A stretch of DNA of 64,000 nt. Source: Flavobacterium sp. W4I14 (lineage in GTDB: Bacteria > Bacteroidota > Bacteroidia > Sphingobacteriales > Sphingobacteriaceae). The stretch lies in NCBI GenBank assembly GCA_030817875.1, contig JAUSZU010000001.1:5766001-5830000 (forward strand), given 5' to 3'. The notes under the pieces are model-generated. The model made no database searches, had not been told where the DNA came from, and saw nothing but the letters and a program-made list of their open reading frames with translations. Of the stretch, positions 7,442 to 17,752 are shown piece after piece (position 1 is the first letter of the stretch; every line of letters starts with the position of its first letter). The position numbers and the translations under genes were made by a program.

Positions 7442-9355
7442 ATGAGCTTAAAAATAAATATTGCTGTTTCTATAATTTCCATATGCATTGTCTCATCCTG
7501 TAGGCCAAAAAAAACGCCGAAAAGCGATATTAAAAACGAACAGGTTAATACCGTTACAGAAAAGGATTACCTGCAAAAAATATTCGATTTGGACACCCTG
7601 CCAACCGGTAAGGGTAAAACGGCTATTATCCTAAAAGAAGAAAATGTTTTTAAACAGGATGCGAACTACAATACCAACCCATTTTATCATTATTTTAAGG
7701 CAAGAGCTTATGAATTAGAAAGAAAAACAGATAGCGCCGTAATTGCCTACAAAAGAATGAAAATCAAAAAGAAATGGGATGATATTGACTTGCTTAAAAC
7801 TTATAGCATCATTGACCATACTATAAATAACAGCGTAATGGTAGAGGCTGTACTAATGAACCAGATTGTTGCTGCCACGCAAATAGCCGAACGTAAAAAG
7901 AGCAAACTGGTTTACAAGTATTACGATTTATTGGCAAAAGCCTATTACCAGAACCAAAACAATAAACAAGCACTTTATTATTCGGAACTTTACTACCAAC
8001 ACCACCCGCATAAATGGCACAGGGTCGTTAAGCAACGCTATTACGATATTTGTTTTTTGTTGGCGTCCAGGCTTCAGGATTATAAAAAGATGGGCAATTA
8101 CAATACTAAAGCCCGCCTTTTGGCTAAAACTATTCCCGATAGCATGGCCCTGGCCCGTACGTATGATAACGAATCGCAGATTTATGCCCTGCAAAAAGAT
8201 TACCGCAATGCTTTGGCAAGTAGTAAAATCTACTTTAATTATTTAGCTAAGATAAATATGCTACATGATGTTGCCTTCAATAATCTGGCAAAAAGCTATT
8301 TAAATGTCAATCAACCAGATAGTGCCATATTTTATTTGAAAAAAGGTATGGAGCTGGCCAAAAGTAACAACCCCGCAAAGCAGAAAAGTTATTTGTACAA
8401 GGGATTAATTGATGCCTATGCCATGAAGGGCGATTATAAACAAGCATTTAATGTTGCTCTTAAGGCCCACGCTATAGAAATAGAAGATTTAAAAGCTATC
8501 GATGTTGTTAAAATCCAAGAATTGCACGAAAAATACGAAGCAGGAAAAAAAGACCAGGATATTGCGGTTTTAAAAAGTAAAAACCAACTCAGCGAAAATA
8601 TTATCCGCCAGCAGAAATGGCTGATTATTTCGGTTCTTATTGTGTTCTTAGGAACAATTGCATTAATTTACACCATATACAGACAGCGTAGTTTAAAAGA
8701 GAAAAACAAATTATTGCGCAGCGAAAACCAAAGGCTAAACATAGAGCAGAAATTGTTGCAAGCACAACTAAATCCGCATTTTGTTTTCAATGCCATAGCT
8801 AATCTGCAAAGCCTTATCGCATCGGGCGATACTTCCGAATCTGTACGTTACCTTTCTTTTTTCTCTAAATTGCTGCGCAATGTGCTGGAGCAAAGCCGGA
8901 GAGATTTTATACCTATAGATGAAGAAATTGCATCATTGCACAATTATATGCAGCTACAGCAAATGCGTTATCACCATCTTTTTGATTACGAGATTGTAGC
9001 TGATGAGCTGGATACAGAATCAACACTTATTCCACCTATGCTTGTGCAGCCTTTTATCGAAAATGCCATTGAGCACGGTTTTAGGAATATCCAGTATAAA
9101 GGTATGTTGAAAATTCAGTTTAAATTGGCCAACGAACAATTATTGATTACGGTGGACGATAATGGAAGCGGCATTACCAACAAAGGCAAATTGCAGTCTG
9201 GTAAAACCTCGTTGGCACAGGTCATATTAAAACAAAGATTACAGGCGTTGTTTAAGCTAGACTGTCAAAAGGCTAATTTCGCAATTTTAGATAAAAAAAT
9301 AAATAATGATAAAGGTGTAAAAGTCCAAATAACTATTCCAGCGGTATATGATTAA
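7442..9355 (+). CDS. LytS-type sensor histidine kinase with TPR-like periplasmic region
   Basis: A 637-residue sensor kinase. The N-terminus has a lipobox-like VSSC (C20) or signal segment, followed by a helical TPR-like sensor region (about 70-370) and one transmembrane helix (about 393-414, WLIISVLIVFLGTIALIYTI). The cytoplasmic part has a short coiled linker, a His_kinase domain with QLNPHFVFN (His about 446) and an HATPase domain with MLVQPFIENAIEHG and DDNGSG. This is the class that phosphorylates LytTR response regulators. It overlaps the regulator gene by eight bases (ATGATTAA), indicating translational coupling. It is divergent from the secreted-pair/GLPGLI operon, which is the likely target. 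Confidence 0.92.
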   Translation: MSLKINIAVSIISICIVSSCRPKKTPKSDIKNEQVNTVTEKDYLQKIFDLDTLPTGKGKTAIILKEENVFKQDANYNTNPFYHYFKARAYELERKTDSAVIAYKRMKIKKKWDDIDLLKTYSIIDHTINNSVMVEAVLMNQIVAATQIAERKKSKLVYKYYDLLAKAYYQNQNNKQALYYSELYYQHHPHKWHRVVKQRYYDICFLLASRLQDYKKMGNYNTKARLLAKTIPDSMALARTYDNESQIYALQKDYRNALASSKIYFNYLAKINMLHDVAFNNLAKSYLNVNQPDSAIFYLKKGMELAKSNNPAKQKSYLYKGLIDAYAMKGDYKQAFNVALKAHAIEIEDLKAIDVVKIQELHEKYEAGKKDQDIAVLKSKNQLSENIIRQQKWLIISVLIVFLGTIALIYTIYRQRSLKEKNKLLRSENQRLNIEQKLLQAQLNPHFVFNAIANLQSLIASGDTSESVRYLSFFSKLLRNVLEQSRRDFIPIDEEIASLHNYMQLQQMRYHHLFDYEIVADELDTESTLIPPMLVQPFIENAIEHGFRNIQYKGMLKIQFKLANEQLLITVDDNGSGITNKGKLQSGKTSLAQVILKQRLQALFKLDCQKANFAILDKKINNDKGVKVQITIPAVYD

Positions 9356-10109
9356 AAACGGGATGAAACTTTATATTCTTGAAGATGAAGTGCTCATATT
9401 GCAGCACTTATTGCAAATGTTGCAAAAAATCAGTTTTTTTCAGGTCGTTGGCCACTCGGCCTATGTTGCAGAGGCATCAAAAGAAATTCCGCTTTTAAAG
9501 CCGGATATAGTTTTGGCCGATATCAGGCTTAAAGACGGTGATAGCTTTACCCTGTTTAATAATATTGATATTGAAGATTTCCAGCTTGTATTTCTTACAG
9601 CTTATGATCAATATGCGATACAGGCGCTTAATTTGGGGGCTTTTGCCTACCTGCTAAAACCTATTGAGGATGATGCTCTAGCTGTAACGTTAAAAAAATG
9701 CTACCATTACCGTGAGCAAGAACTATTTAACAAGCAACAGCTGCAAATAGCCCGTAGCCATTATTTAGAAAACGGTATAAATAATAGCAAGCGTATCGCT
9801 TTAAAGAGTTTAGAATATATAGAAATTGTTTTAATAGAAGATATTATGTACTGCCAAAGCGATAAAGGGTACACCACTTTCTATTTAAAAGATAAACGTG
9901 AAATACTGGTTTCTAAAGGATTAAAGGACTATGAAATTATGTTATTGCCAATGGGTTTTGTTCGATGCCATCAATCTTACCTCATTAACTTTAACTATGT
10001 AAAGAAATATTTTCGGGAAGGCTTTTTGCAAATGTATGATAACAACCAAATTCCGGTTTCAAGCCGTAAACGCGAAGAAGTGTTGAAATATTTACAAAAT
10101 ATCTCTTAA
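9348..10109 (+). CDS. LytTR-family response regulator
   Basis: This 253-residue regulator has an N-terminal receiver domain (acidic pocket ED at 12-13, phospho-acceptor D58 in VLADIRLKDG, Lys in YLLKP) and a C-terminal LytTR DNA-binding domain from about residue 148. The LytTR domain shows IEDIMYCQSDKGYTTFYL, FVRCHQSYLINF and PVSSRKREEVL. It would be phosphorylated by the kinase whose gene it overlaps. The start could be 9348 (overlapping ATG) or 9363 (MKLYILEDE); 9348 is kept because of the coupling. The 21-bp repeat array upstream of the kinase is the best candidate binding site. Confidence 0.93.
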   Translation: MIKNGMKLYILEDEVLILQHLLQMLQKISFFQVVGHSAYVAEASKEIPLLKPDIVLADIRLKDGDSFTLFNNIDIEDFQLVFLTAYDQYAIQALNLGAFAYLLKPIEDDALAVTLKKCYHYREQELFNKQQLQIARSHYLENGINNSKRIALKSLEYIEIVLIEDIMYCQSDKGYTTFYLKDKREILVSKGLKDYEIMLLPMGFVRCHQSYLINFNYVKKYFREGFLQMYDNNQIPVSSRKREEVLKYLQNIS

Positions 10110-10151
10110 TGGTTTTAGTTGACAGCGATTAATCTGAATCCTCAAGAGATT

Positions 10152-11129
10152 TTATTTAAGCGAAACAATTACCTTTTTGATTTCGCTTAAATCATTCATT
10201 TCAAAATTTGGAGATTGTGGATAAAACCGTTGATAAATAATCTTATCGTCCTTGCTATCATAAACACTGATTATTTTATCATGAGAACGTTGAGTGTAAA
10301 CTACATACTTAATATTCGTTTCGGTATTCAAAATTAAACTATCAAGAACCCTGTATGATACAAATTTGAGTTTATAATTATAAGGCTCAGAAATTATGCC
10401 TGATGGTGGTAAAAGTGCCAGTCTTGCAGAAAACACTTCCTTAATATATTCGGGTACGTACAGTGTTTCCTTTGCTAATTCGGGTAAGCGCACTTTATTG
10501 TAAAACTGGAAATCTAAATTACAATTCTCGTTTGCAAGCAATCCATCATTAATCTGTTTTAAATAGCCCGTTAAAAATCCTGGCGACCAGTTGAGGAAAC
10601 TAGATTTATTATAAAAGTTTGATAAAATGTTATTTTTTATACTTCTTTTTGTGCCATATTGTTGATCCTGCGTTTCAACCAGCAGATTCGTGTTCCGATC
10701 AGCAAAAAGTGCAACTGTTGCCAATATACTTTCTTCCTTTACCTTGGGTTTTTTAGATGGCGTAATTAATTTTAGCGCATAAACGATATTTACGTTGGTT
10801 GTACTATCCAACTTCTCGGCATATCCATCGAAATAGAAGAACGAATAGTTTGAAAGCGTATCGTAACGGGCAAGCTCTTCGGGTTTAATAATTTTATAAG
10901 GTGTGATAGTCCAGTTTTTTTTAATGGCCCGATCAAATTTTTCCAATTCAGCATAATCTGCATACTGTAAAGTAAACAAGGTTGTTGTTTTTTTAAATGT
11001 CTCTAATTTTTGACTGTTTAAAAGAGCAGCCCCGAAATAAGATACCTGACTTTTACAAATTGTAGCCCATAAAATAAATAGGCTAAATAAGAGAATTCCT
11101 CTAGCTTTTAACATATTAAGTGTTTTCAT
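10152..11129 (-). CDS. Hypothetical exported protein
   Basis: This 325-residue protein has an N-terminal signal peptide (about residues 9-28, ILLFSLFILWATICKSQ). The mature part is a mixed sequence with many aromatic and charged residues and no family I recognise. The second half contains strand-like stretches (KLKFVSYRVLDSLI, IKYVVYTQRSHDKIISVYD). It is convergent with the response regulator gene (42 bases between them) and divergent from the marR gene. Codon use looks like that of its neighbours. Function cannot be assigned. Confidence 0.7.
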   Translation of the reverse strand: MKTLNMLKARGILLFSLFILWATICKSQVSYFGAALLNSQKLETFKKTTTLFTLQYADYAELEKFDRAIKKNWTITPYKIIKPEELARYDTLSNYSFFYFDGYAEKLDSTTNVNIVYALKLITPSKKPKVKEESILATVALFADRNTNLLVETQDQQYGTKRSIKNNILSNFYNKSSFLNWSPGFLTGYLKQINDGLLANENCNLDFQFYNKVRLPELAKETLYVPEYIKEVFSARLALLPPSGIISEPYNYKLKFVSYRVLDSLILNTETNIKYVVYTQRSHDKIISVYDSKDDKIIYQRFYPQSPNFEMNDLSEIKKVIVSLK

Positions 11130-11181
11130 TTTGTGTTTGACTATGATAAGAAAAATTTGACAAATATTTTGAATTTTTCTA

Positions 11182-11212
11182 TTGCATTAACAAAATACAT
11201 TCATTAGCTTTG
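11182..11212 (+). promoter_or_regulatory. Predicted promoter of the marR-fad cluster
   Basis: TTG at 11182-11184 and TAGCTTTG at 11205-11212 with a 20-bp spacer fit the Bacteroidota consensus. The predicted transcription start near 11219 leaves about 20 bases before the marR ATG at 11240. Confidence 0.6.
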
Positions 11213-11239
11213 TTATGCAAGCATAATAAATTAGCAAAA

Positions 11240-11674
11240 ATGAAACAACAACAAACCATAGATTACCACGTTAAGTTTGCCTGGCAAAATATGTTTAATA
11301 AGTACAATCAAATGGCATCTAGTTTCGGGATTACCCAGGCTATTGGTTACATGCTTATTAATATAGATGATGCCGAGGGAACTGCGGTTTCAAATTTAGC
11401 TGGCTTACTTGGGGTTAAAGCAACCAGTTTATCCCGTATGTTAAATAATATGGAAGATGCCAACCTCATTTACCGTGAAACATCTGCAGGTGATAAACGA
11501 TCGGTAAAGGTTTTTCTAACTGATTTCGGTAAAGAGAAAAAACAGCTGGCCAAAGGTGTTGTTCGGAAATTTAACGAATATCTCGATGAGCATTTCTCAA
11601 AAAAGGAGAAAGAGACTTTCATTAATTTATTGATCAAACTAAATGATATCACGGTAGCCTATACTGTTGATTAA
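11240..11674 (+). CDS. MarR family transcriptional regulator
   Basis: This 144-residue winged-helix regulator shows the recognition-helix region AVSNLAGLLGVKATSLSRML and the wing DKRSVKVFLTDFGKEK. The ATG at 11240 is preferred over 11210 because the predicted transcription start lies between them. It is 76 bases upstream of the beta-oxidation genes on the same strand. MarR proteins next to fad genes typically respond to acyl-CoA or fatty acid; that role is inferred from position here. Confidence 0.87.
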   Translation: MKQQQTIDYHVKFAWQNMFNKYNQMASSFGITQAIGYMLINIDDAEGTAVSNLAGLLGVKATSLSRMLNNMEDANLIYRETSAGDKRSVKVFLTDFGKEKKQLAKGVVRKFNEYLDEHFSKKEKETFINLLIKLNDITVAYTVD

Positions 11675-11750
11675 CAAATATAACAATCAAATCTGTTTGG
11701 TAGGTTGCTACATAAATGGCTCTATCAGACTAATGAAAAGCAAATAGACA

Positions 11751-14156
11751 ATGAAACGAAGCATTAATAAAGTTGCAGTTTTAGGTTCGGGTATTATGGG
11801 GTCGCGTATTGCATGCCACTTCGCCAATATCGGCGTAGAGGTTTTGTTGTTAGATATAGCCCCAAAAGATTTGACTCCCGAAGAACAAGCAAAAGGATTA
11901 ACACTGGATAACCCAGCTGTAAAAAACCGGATTGTTAATACAGCTTTGCAAACGGCCGTAAAAACAAACCCATCTCCGGTTTATACCAAAAAAGCATTAA
12001 ATAAGATTAAAACTGGGAATTTTGACGATGATATGCCGAAAATTGCCGGTTACGATTGGGTAATTGAAGTTGTGGTCGAAAATCTTGATATCAAGAAAAA
12101 AGTTTTCGAACAAGTGGAGCAGTTCCGTAAACCCGGCACATTGATTACTTCGAATACTTCTGGTATTCCAATCCACTTAATGGCTGAAGGAAGAAGTGAT
12201 GATTTTAAATCGCATTTCTGCGGTACACACTTTTTTAATCCACCCCGCTATTTAAAATTGCTGGAGGTTATCCCTACGCCACACACGCAACCTGAAATTG
12301 TTGATTTTCTGATGCATTATGGCGATAAGTTTTTAGGAAAAACAACTGTTTTATGTAAAGATACCCCGGCTTTTATTGCCAATCGTGTAGGTGTTTATTC
12401 CATCATGGCACTTTTGCATTTAGTTGAAAAACTGGATCTGACAGTAGAAGAGGTTGATAAATTTACCGGACCAGCCTTGGGTAGACCAAAATCAGCTACT
12501 TTCCGTACTTCGGATGTGGTGGGTTTAGATACCATGATCAAAGTTGCAAAAGGACTTTATGATAACTGTCCGGATGATAAAGCACACGATTTGTTTAAAC
12601 TTCCGTCATACGTGCAAAAAATGGAAGAGAACAAGTGGCTTGGCGATAAAACCAAACAGGGTTTCTATAAAAAAACCAAATCTGCCGATGGTAAAACCGA
12701 AATCCTGGCGCTTGATTTAAAAACTTTAGAATATAAACCACAGCAAAAAGTAAAATCGGCTACCTTAGAAATGACCAAACCGGTTGAAAATCTTCGTGAG
12801 CGTATGAAGATTTTTGCCAAAGGAAAAGATAAGGCGGGCGAGTTGTTCCGCCATTCTTCATTTGGTTTATTTGAATATGTATCAGACAGAATTCCTGAAA
12901 TTTCTGACGAATTGTACCGTATCGATGATGCCATGCGTGCAGGTTTTGGTTGGGAACTTGGTCCTTTCGAACTTTGGGATGCAGTTGGTGTAAAAGAAGC
13001 CATCGAAGGGATGGAGCAATATGGCAATAAAGCTGCGGCTTGGGTACATGAAATGCTCGACGCCGGAAATACTTCATTCTATAAAGTAGAAAATGGTGTT
13101 AAAAAATATTACGATATCCCTTCTAAAAGTTATAAAGCTCTGCCTGGAACCGATGAGTTTATCATCTTGGATAACCTCCGCGAAAATAAAACCCTTTGGA
13201 AAAACTCTGGTGTTTCGATTATCGATCTGGGCGATGGCATTCTGAACGTAGAATTCCACACCAAAATGAATACCATTGGCGGTGATGTGATTTCGGGTAT
13301 CAACAAAGCGATTGATATGGCCGAGAAAGATTACCGTGGTTTGGTAATCGGCAATGATGGTGCAAATTTCTCTGCCGGTGCAAATGTGGGTATGATTTTT
13401 ATGATGGCGGTAGAGCAGGAGTGGGATGAATTGAACATGGCGATCAGAATGTTCCAGAATACTTCGATGCGCATCCGTTATTCTTCTATTCCGGTTGTGG
13501 TGGCACCGCATAATTTAACCCTTGGTGGTGGTTGCGAATTCAGTTTACATGCCGATCACGTTCAGCTTTCTGCCGAAACTTATATGGGTTTGGTTGAATT
13601 TGGGGTAGGCGTTATCCCTGGTGGCGGCGGAACAAAAGAATTTGCTTTGCGCGCTTCTGATGAATATAAAGACGATCAGATTGTGCAAAATGCTTTGAAA
13701 GACCGTTTCTTAACCATTGGAATGGCTAAAGTTTCTACTTCGGGTTACGAGGCCTACGAACTGGGCTATCTGCAAAAAGATAAATTCTCGATCTCGATGA
13801 ACCGGAACCGCTTATTGGCCGATGCAAAAGCTAAAGCAATAGAATTGGCCGATGCCGGTTATACGAAGCCAGTGCAACGGAATGATATTAAAGTATTAGG
13901 AAAGCAAGGTTTAGGAATTGTTTATGCTGGTGCAAATAGCATGTATGCAGGTCATTTCATATCCGAGCATGATAAAAAAATATCCGAGAAATTAGGTTAT
14001 GTAATGTGTGGTGGCGACTTATCGGCTCCAACAGAAGTAACCGAGCAATATTTATTGGATCTGGAAAGAGAAGCATTTTTATCACTTGCAGGTGAGCGGA
14101 AATCCTTAGAGCGGATCCAAAGCATTATTACGAAGGGGAAACCGTTGAGGAATTAA
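11751..14156 (+). CDS. 3-hydroxyacyl-CoA dehydrogenase/enoyl-CoA hydratase bifunctional protein
   Basis: An 801-residue beta-oxidation enzyme. The N-terminal Rossmann domain (VLGSGIMGSRIACHFANIG, about 8-26) and 3HCDH helical domains (GTHFFNPPRYLKLLEVI; KDTPAFIANRVG) oxidise 3-hydroxyacyl-CoA with NAD. The C-terminal crotonase-like domain (from about 490) hydrates enoyl-CoA; ANFSAGANVG and HNLTLGGGCEFSLHAD form its oxyanion and active-site regions. This dehydrogenase-first order matches FadN-type proteins rather than E. coli FadB. It works with the thiolase and acyl-CoA dehydrogenase encoded downstream. Confidence 0.93.
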   Translation: MKRSINKVAVLGSGIMGSRIACHFANIGVEVLLLDIAPKDLTPEEQAKGLTLDNPAVKNRIVNTALQTAVKTNPSPVYTKKALNKIKTGNFDDDMPKIAGYDWVIEVVVENLDIKKKVFEQVEQFRKPGTLITSNTSGIPIHLMAEGRSDDFKSHFCGTHFFNPPRYLKLLEVIPTPHTQPEIVDFLMHYGDKFLGKTTVLCKDTPAFIANRVGVYSIMALLHLVEKLDLTVEEVDKFTGPALGRPKSATFRTSDVVGLDTMIKVAKGLYDNCPDDKAHDLFKLPSYVQKMEENKWLGDKTKQGFYKKTKSADGKTEILALDLKTLEYKPQQKVKSATLEMTKPVENLRERMKIFAKGKDKAGELFRHSSFGLFEYVSDRIPEISDELYRIDDAMRAGFGWELGPFELWDAVGVKEAIEGMEQYGNKAAAWVHEMLDAGNTSFYKVENGVKKYYDIPSKSYKALPGTDEFIILDNLRENKTLWKNSGVSIIDLGDGILNVEFHTKMNTIGGDVISGINKAIDMAEKDYRGLVIGNDGANFSAGANVGMIFMMAVEQEWDELNMAIRMFQNTSMRIRYSSIPVVVAPHNLTLGGGCEFSLHADHVQLSAETYMGLVEFGVGVIPGGGGTKEFALRASDEYKDDQIVQNALKDRFLTIGMAKVSTSGYEAYELGYLQKDKFSISMNRNRLLADAKAKAIELADAGYTKPVQRNDIKVLGKQGLGIVYAGANSMYAGHFISEHDKKISEKLGYVMCGGDLSAPTEVTEQYLLDLEREAFLSLAGERKSLERIQSIITKGKPLRN

Positions 14157-14187
14157 TGGATACATAGAAATCTATGGTGTTTCTGCG

Positions 14188-14253
14188 ACGTCACCCTGAA
14201 TTTATTTCAGGGTCTTTCCAGGATAGATGCCGAAACAAGTTCAGCATGACGAA
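14188..14253. repeat. Dispersed palindromic repeat, family A, copy 1
   Basis: An imperfect inverted element in the fad cluster: CACCCTGAATTTATTTCAGG on one side and GAAACAAGTTCAGCATGAC on the other. Related copies lie at 15605-15669 and, in the reverse orientation, at 21144-21218. Confidence 0.8.
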
Positions 14254-14306
14254 CGCGAAAAATTAAAAAGATAATATTGGCTATTGCCATAAAAATACTA
14301 AAAACA

Positions 14307-15482
14307 ATGGAAGCATATATTATAGCCGGATATCGTACAGCAGTGGGCAAAGCACCCCGTGGCGTATTCCGTTTTACAAGAGCTGATGATTTAGCCGCAG
14401 AAGTAATCAGGGCTTTAGTGGCGTCGGTTCCGAATTTAGATAACGAACAGATTGATGATGTAATTGTGGGTAACGCCACTCCAGAAGCAGAGCAAGGGCT
14501 GAATATTGGCCGTATGATCTCGCTGATGGGTTTGGATACCGATAAGGTTCCGGGTGTTACGGTAAACCGCTATTGTGCATCGGGTTTAGATACCATTGCC
14601 ACGGCAGTTGCCAAAATTAAAGCTGGTATGGCCGATTGTATTATTGCAGGTGGTGTAGAGGTAATGAGCGGAATGCCTTTTGGAGGTTGGAAGCTTGTAC
14701 CAAATGCAGAAGTCGCAAAAAACAATCCAGATTGGTATTGGGGCATGGGCTTAACCGCCGAAGCAGTAGCTAAAGAATATAATGTGAGCCGTGAAGATCA
14801 AGATGCTTTTTCGTTAAAATCTCATGAGAAAGCCATGCACGCTATAAAAAATGGTCATTTAAAAGATGGAATTCTGCCAATCACCGTAAACGAAAATTAC
14901 CTTGATGCAAACCTTAAAAGGAAAACCCGTTCTTATGTGGTCGATACGGATGAGGGGCCACGTGCAGATACTACCTTAGATAAATTAGCGAAACTGAAAC
15001 CCGTATTCGATGCGGTTGGAAGTGTAACCGCGGGTAATTCATCGCAAACATCTGATGGAGCAGCTTTTGTTTTGGTGGTTTCTGAAAAGAAAATGAAAGA
15101 ATTAAACGCAGAACCGATTGCCAGGTTGGTAAGTTATGGTATCGCAGGAGTTCCGCCACGCATTATGGGGATTGGCCCGATTGAGGCGATTCCAAAAGCT
15201 TTGAAGCAAGCAGGTTTGAAAAAAGAAGATATCGATTTAATCGAACTGAACGAAGCTTTTGCCTCACAATCGTTAGCCGTAATCAGAACATTGGATTTAA
15301 ATCCCGATGTAATTAATGTAAATGGTGGTGCAATTGCATTAGGGCATCCGCTGGGTTGTACAGGAGCAAAACTTACCGTACAGATCATGAATGAGCTAAA
15401 AAGACAGAACAAAAAGTACGGAATGGTAACCATGTGCGTAGGAACCGGGCAAGGTGCAGCAGGAATATTTGAACTTTTGTAA
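14307..15482 (+). CDS. fadA: Acetyl-CoA C-acyltransferase (3-ketoacyl-CoA thiolase)
   Basis: This 391-residue thiolase starts at the ATG at 14307 (MEAYIIAGYRTAVGKAPRG); an upstream in-frame TTG falls in spacer sequence. Visible motifs are the nucleophilic Cys in VNRYCASGLDTIATA, the NEAFASQ loop, GGAIALGHPLGCTGAK, and the second catalytic Cys in CVGTGQGAAG. It cleaves 3-ketoacyl-CoA to acetyl-CoA and a shortened acyl-CoA, the last step of the cycle. A dispersed repeat separates it from the upstream multifunctional enzyme by about 150 bases, but co-transcription is likely. Confidence 0.93.
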   Translation: MEAYIIAGYRTAVGKAPRGVFRFTRADDLAAEVIRALVASVPNLDNEQIDDVIVGNATPEAEQGLNIGRMISLMGLDTDKVPGVTVNRYCASGLDTIATAVAKIKAGMADCIIAGGVEVMSGMPFGGWKLVPNAEVAKNNPDWYWGMGLTAEAVAKEYNVSREDQDAFSLKSHEKAMHAIKNGHLKDGILPITVNENYLDANLKRKTRSYVVDTDEGPRADTTLDKLAKLKPVFDAVGSVTAGNSSQTSDGAAFVLVVSEKKMKELNAEPIARLVSYGIAGVPPRIMGIGPIEAIPKALKQAGLKKEDIDLIELNEAFASQSLAVIRTLDLNPDVINVNGGAIALGHPLGCTGAKLTVQIMNELKRQNKKYGMVTMCVGTGQGAAGIFELL

Positions 15483-15491
15483 TTCTCAAAT

Positions 15492-15576
15492 CGTCATTGC
15501 GAGGTACGAAGCAATCTTAAGGCTTAAGGTTAATAAGAGCGATGTTGGTAGGATTGCTTCGTGCCTCGCAATGACG
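15492..15576. repeat. Dispersed palindromic repeat, family B, copy 1
   Basis: Long inverted repeat: CGTCATTGCGAGGTACGAAG at the left and the near-complement ending CCTCGCAATGACG at the right, with a 30-base loop region. A related copy lies at 17753-17830. It fills much of the 272-base spacer between the thiolase and acyl-CoA dehydrogenase genes. Confidence 0.85.
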
Positions 15577-15604
15577 ACCGAGTTAGGCAAATGCTAAGAA
15601 CGAT

Positions 15605-15669
15605 CGTCACCCTGAATTTATTTCAGGGGCTTTATAGTAAGCTAGATGCTGAAACAAGTTCAGCATGAC
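15605..15669. repeat. Dispersed palindromic repeat, family A, copy 2
   Basis: It has the same CACCCTGAATTTATTTCAGG...GAAACAAGTTCAGCATGAC arrangement as 14188-14253, immediately downstream of a family B element. Confidence 0.8.
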
Positions 15670-15754
15670 ACATCATAAAAAATAACATTACTGATTTGAG
15701 TTTGAATTTGAGCAGGTCTCAAATCTCAAATCTCATTTCTCAAATCTTATAACA

Positions 15755-17549
15755 ATGGAAACAACTGAAAAAAAGACAATTAAAGGCGGTGAATTCTTAA
15801 TTAAGGATACCACTTATCAGGAAATATTTATTCCTGAAGAATTTGATGAAGAGCAGCAGATGATTGCACAAACCTGTCGCGATTTTCTGGCGGCTGAGGT
15901 TTATCCCAATTTAGATAAAATTGACAAACAGGAAGATCCTGAGCTGATGCCAACACTTTTAACCAAAGCTGGCGAACTGGGTATTCTTGGTGTATCGGTA
16001 CCGGAAGAGTATGGCGGTTTTGGTAAAAACTTCAATACTTCCATGCTGGTTGCAGACGTGGTGGGTGCAGGCCACTCTTTTGCCGTTGCACTTTCTGCTC
16101 ACACCGGAATTGGTACCTTACCAATTTTATATTATGGAAATGAAGCGCAAAAAGCAAAGTATATTCCTAAACTCGGATCGGGTGAATGGAAGGCTGCTTA
16201 TTGCTTAACCGAACCGAACTCGGGTTCAGATGCGAACTCTGGAAAAACCAAAGCCACGCTGAGCGAGGATGGTAAACACTATATCATCACCGGACAAAAA
16301 ATGTGGATTACCAATGGTGGTTTTGCCGATATTTTTATTGTTTTCGCTAAAATTGACGATGATAAAAACTTAACTGCATTTATTGTGGAGAAAGATTTCG
16401 GTGGCATCACCATGAATCCTGAAGAGCATAAAATGGGTATTAAAGGTTCTTCAACCCGTCAGGTTTTCTTTAACGACTGCCTGGTGCCGGTTGAGAACAT
16501 GTTGAGCGATAGAGAAAATGGATTCAAAATAGCGGTTAACATTTTAAATATCGGTCGTATCAAATTATCAGCAGCAGCTATCGGTGCTTCAAAAGCAACT
16601 TTAAATACAGCGATTAATTATTCGAATGAACGGATCCAGTTTGGCCGCCCGATTTCTAAATACGGCGCTATCCGTTTTAAAATTGCAGAGATTGCTTCTA
16701 AGCTTTACGCCGTTGATGCAGCGAACTACCGTGCTGGACAAAATATCGATGATACTTACGATCAACTGGTTGCAAGTGGAATGGAGTCTGGTAAAGCGAG
16801 ATTAAAATCAGTTGAGCAATTTGCGGTAGAGTGTGCCATTTTAAAAGTATGGGGTTCTGAAGCTTTAGATTATACTGTGGATGAAGGTGTGCAGATTTAC
16901 GGTGGCATGGGCTTTAGTGCCGATGCACCAATGGATAGGGCATACCGTGATGCACGTATCAACCGGATTTTCGAAGGTACAAACGAAATTAACCCGTTTG
17001 TTAACCGTTGACATGATGCTGAAACGTGCCATGAAGGGTGAACTGGATTTAATGACGCCAGCTACAGCTGTTGCAGCGGAATTGATGAGCATCCCTGATT
17101 TTGGTGAAGAAGACACCACTTTATTTGCTGCAGAGAAAAAGGTACTCTCGAATTTGAAAAAAGCCACTTTAATGGTGGCTGGTGCTGCGGTTCAAAAATT
17201 AATGATGACTTTAAGCAAGGAACAGGAAATTTTAATGAACATTGCAGATATGGCCAGTTATGTTTATGTGCTCGAATCGGCATTATTGAGAACAGAAAAA
17301 TTAGCAAGTACCCGTGGAGAGGAAGCAGTTGCAGGCCAATTAGATCTATTAAGAATTTATTTAGTAGAAGCAGTTGATGGCATAGCCAAAGCAGGTAAAG
17401 AAGCACTTTGGGCATTTGCCGAAGGTGATGAGCAACGCATGATGCTGGTTGGTTTACGCCGTTTTACCAAAGTGGAACCATTTAACGTTAAAGATGCCCG
17501 CCAAAGAGTTGCCCAACAGCTTATTGAGGCAAATAAGTATATATTTTAA
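15755..17549 (+). pseudogene. Acyl-CoA dehydrogenase, about 597 aa, interrupted by one-base frameshift
   Basis: The first frame (15755-17011) holds the FAD acyl-CoA dehydrogenase core: AYCLTEPNSGSDANSG, KMWITNGGFADIF, and the catalytic-loop region YGGMGFSADAPMDRAYRDAR through IFEGTNEIN. It then stops early at TGA 17009-17011. The normal continuation RLLTVDMMLKRAMKGELDL is present in the +1 frame and runs to 17549, giving the C-terminal helical domain found in the long Bacteroidota form. Removing one C from CCC at 16993-16995 restores a single 597-codon gene. Protein sequence on both sides is intact, so a sequencing error or a very recent mutation is likely. It would catalyse the first step of beta-oxidation. 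Confidence 0.85.
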
Positions 17550-17752
17550 GATAGGTTTAGGATGTAGAGCTTAAGGTTTAGGGTTTGGGTGCATTAACTC
17601 AGGCGCTAAACCTTTTTTGGTTTATAATACATAGTGTATTTATCATATGTTGTTTTTCATCTTATTTTGCCATGTTGAGCCTGTCGAAACACCTTAATCT
17701 GAATTTTAATAAATGCTTCGTTCCTAACATTGATAGATTCCAAAAGAAAGTT

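Noticed and set aside
16993..16995. Programmed ribosomal frameshifting in the acyl-CoA dehydrogenase
   Set aside because: No slippery heptamer or stimulatory structure is apparent, and the same kind of lesion occurs in three other unrelated genes.
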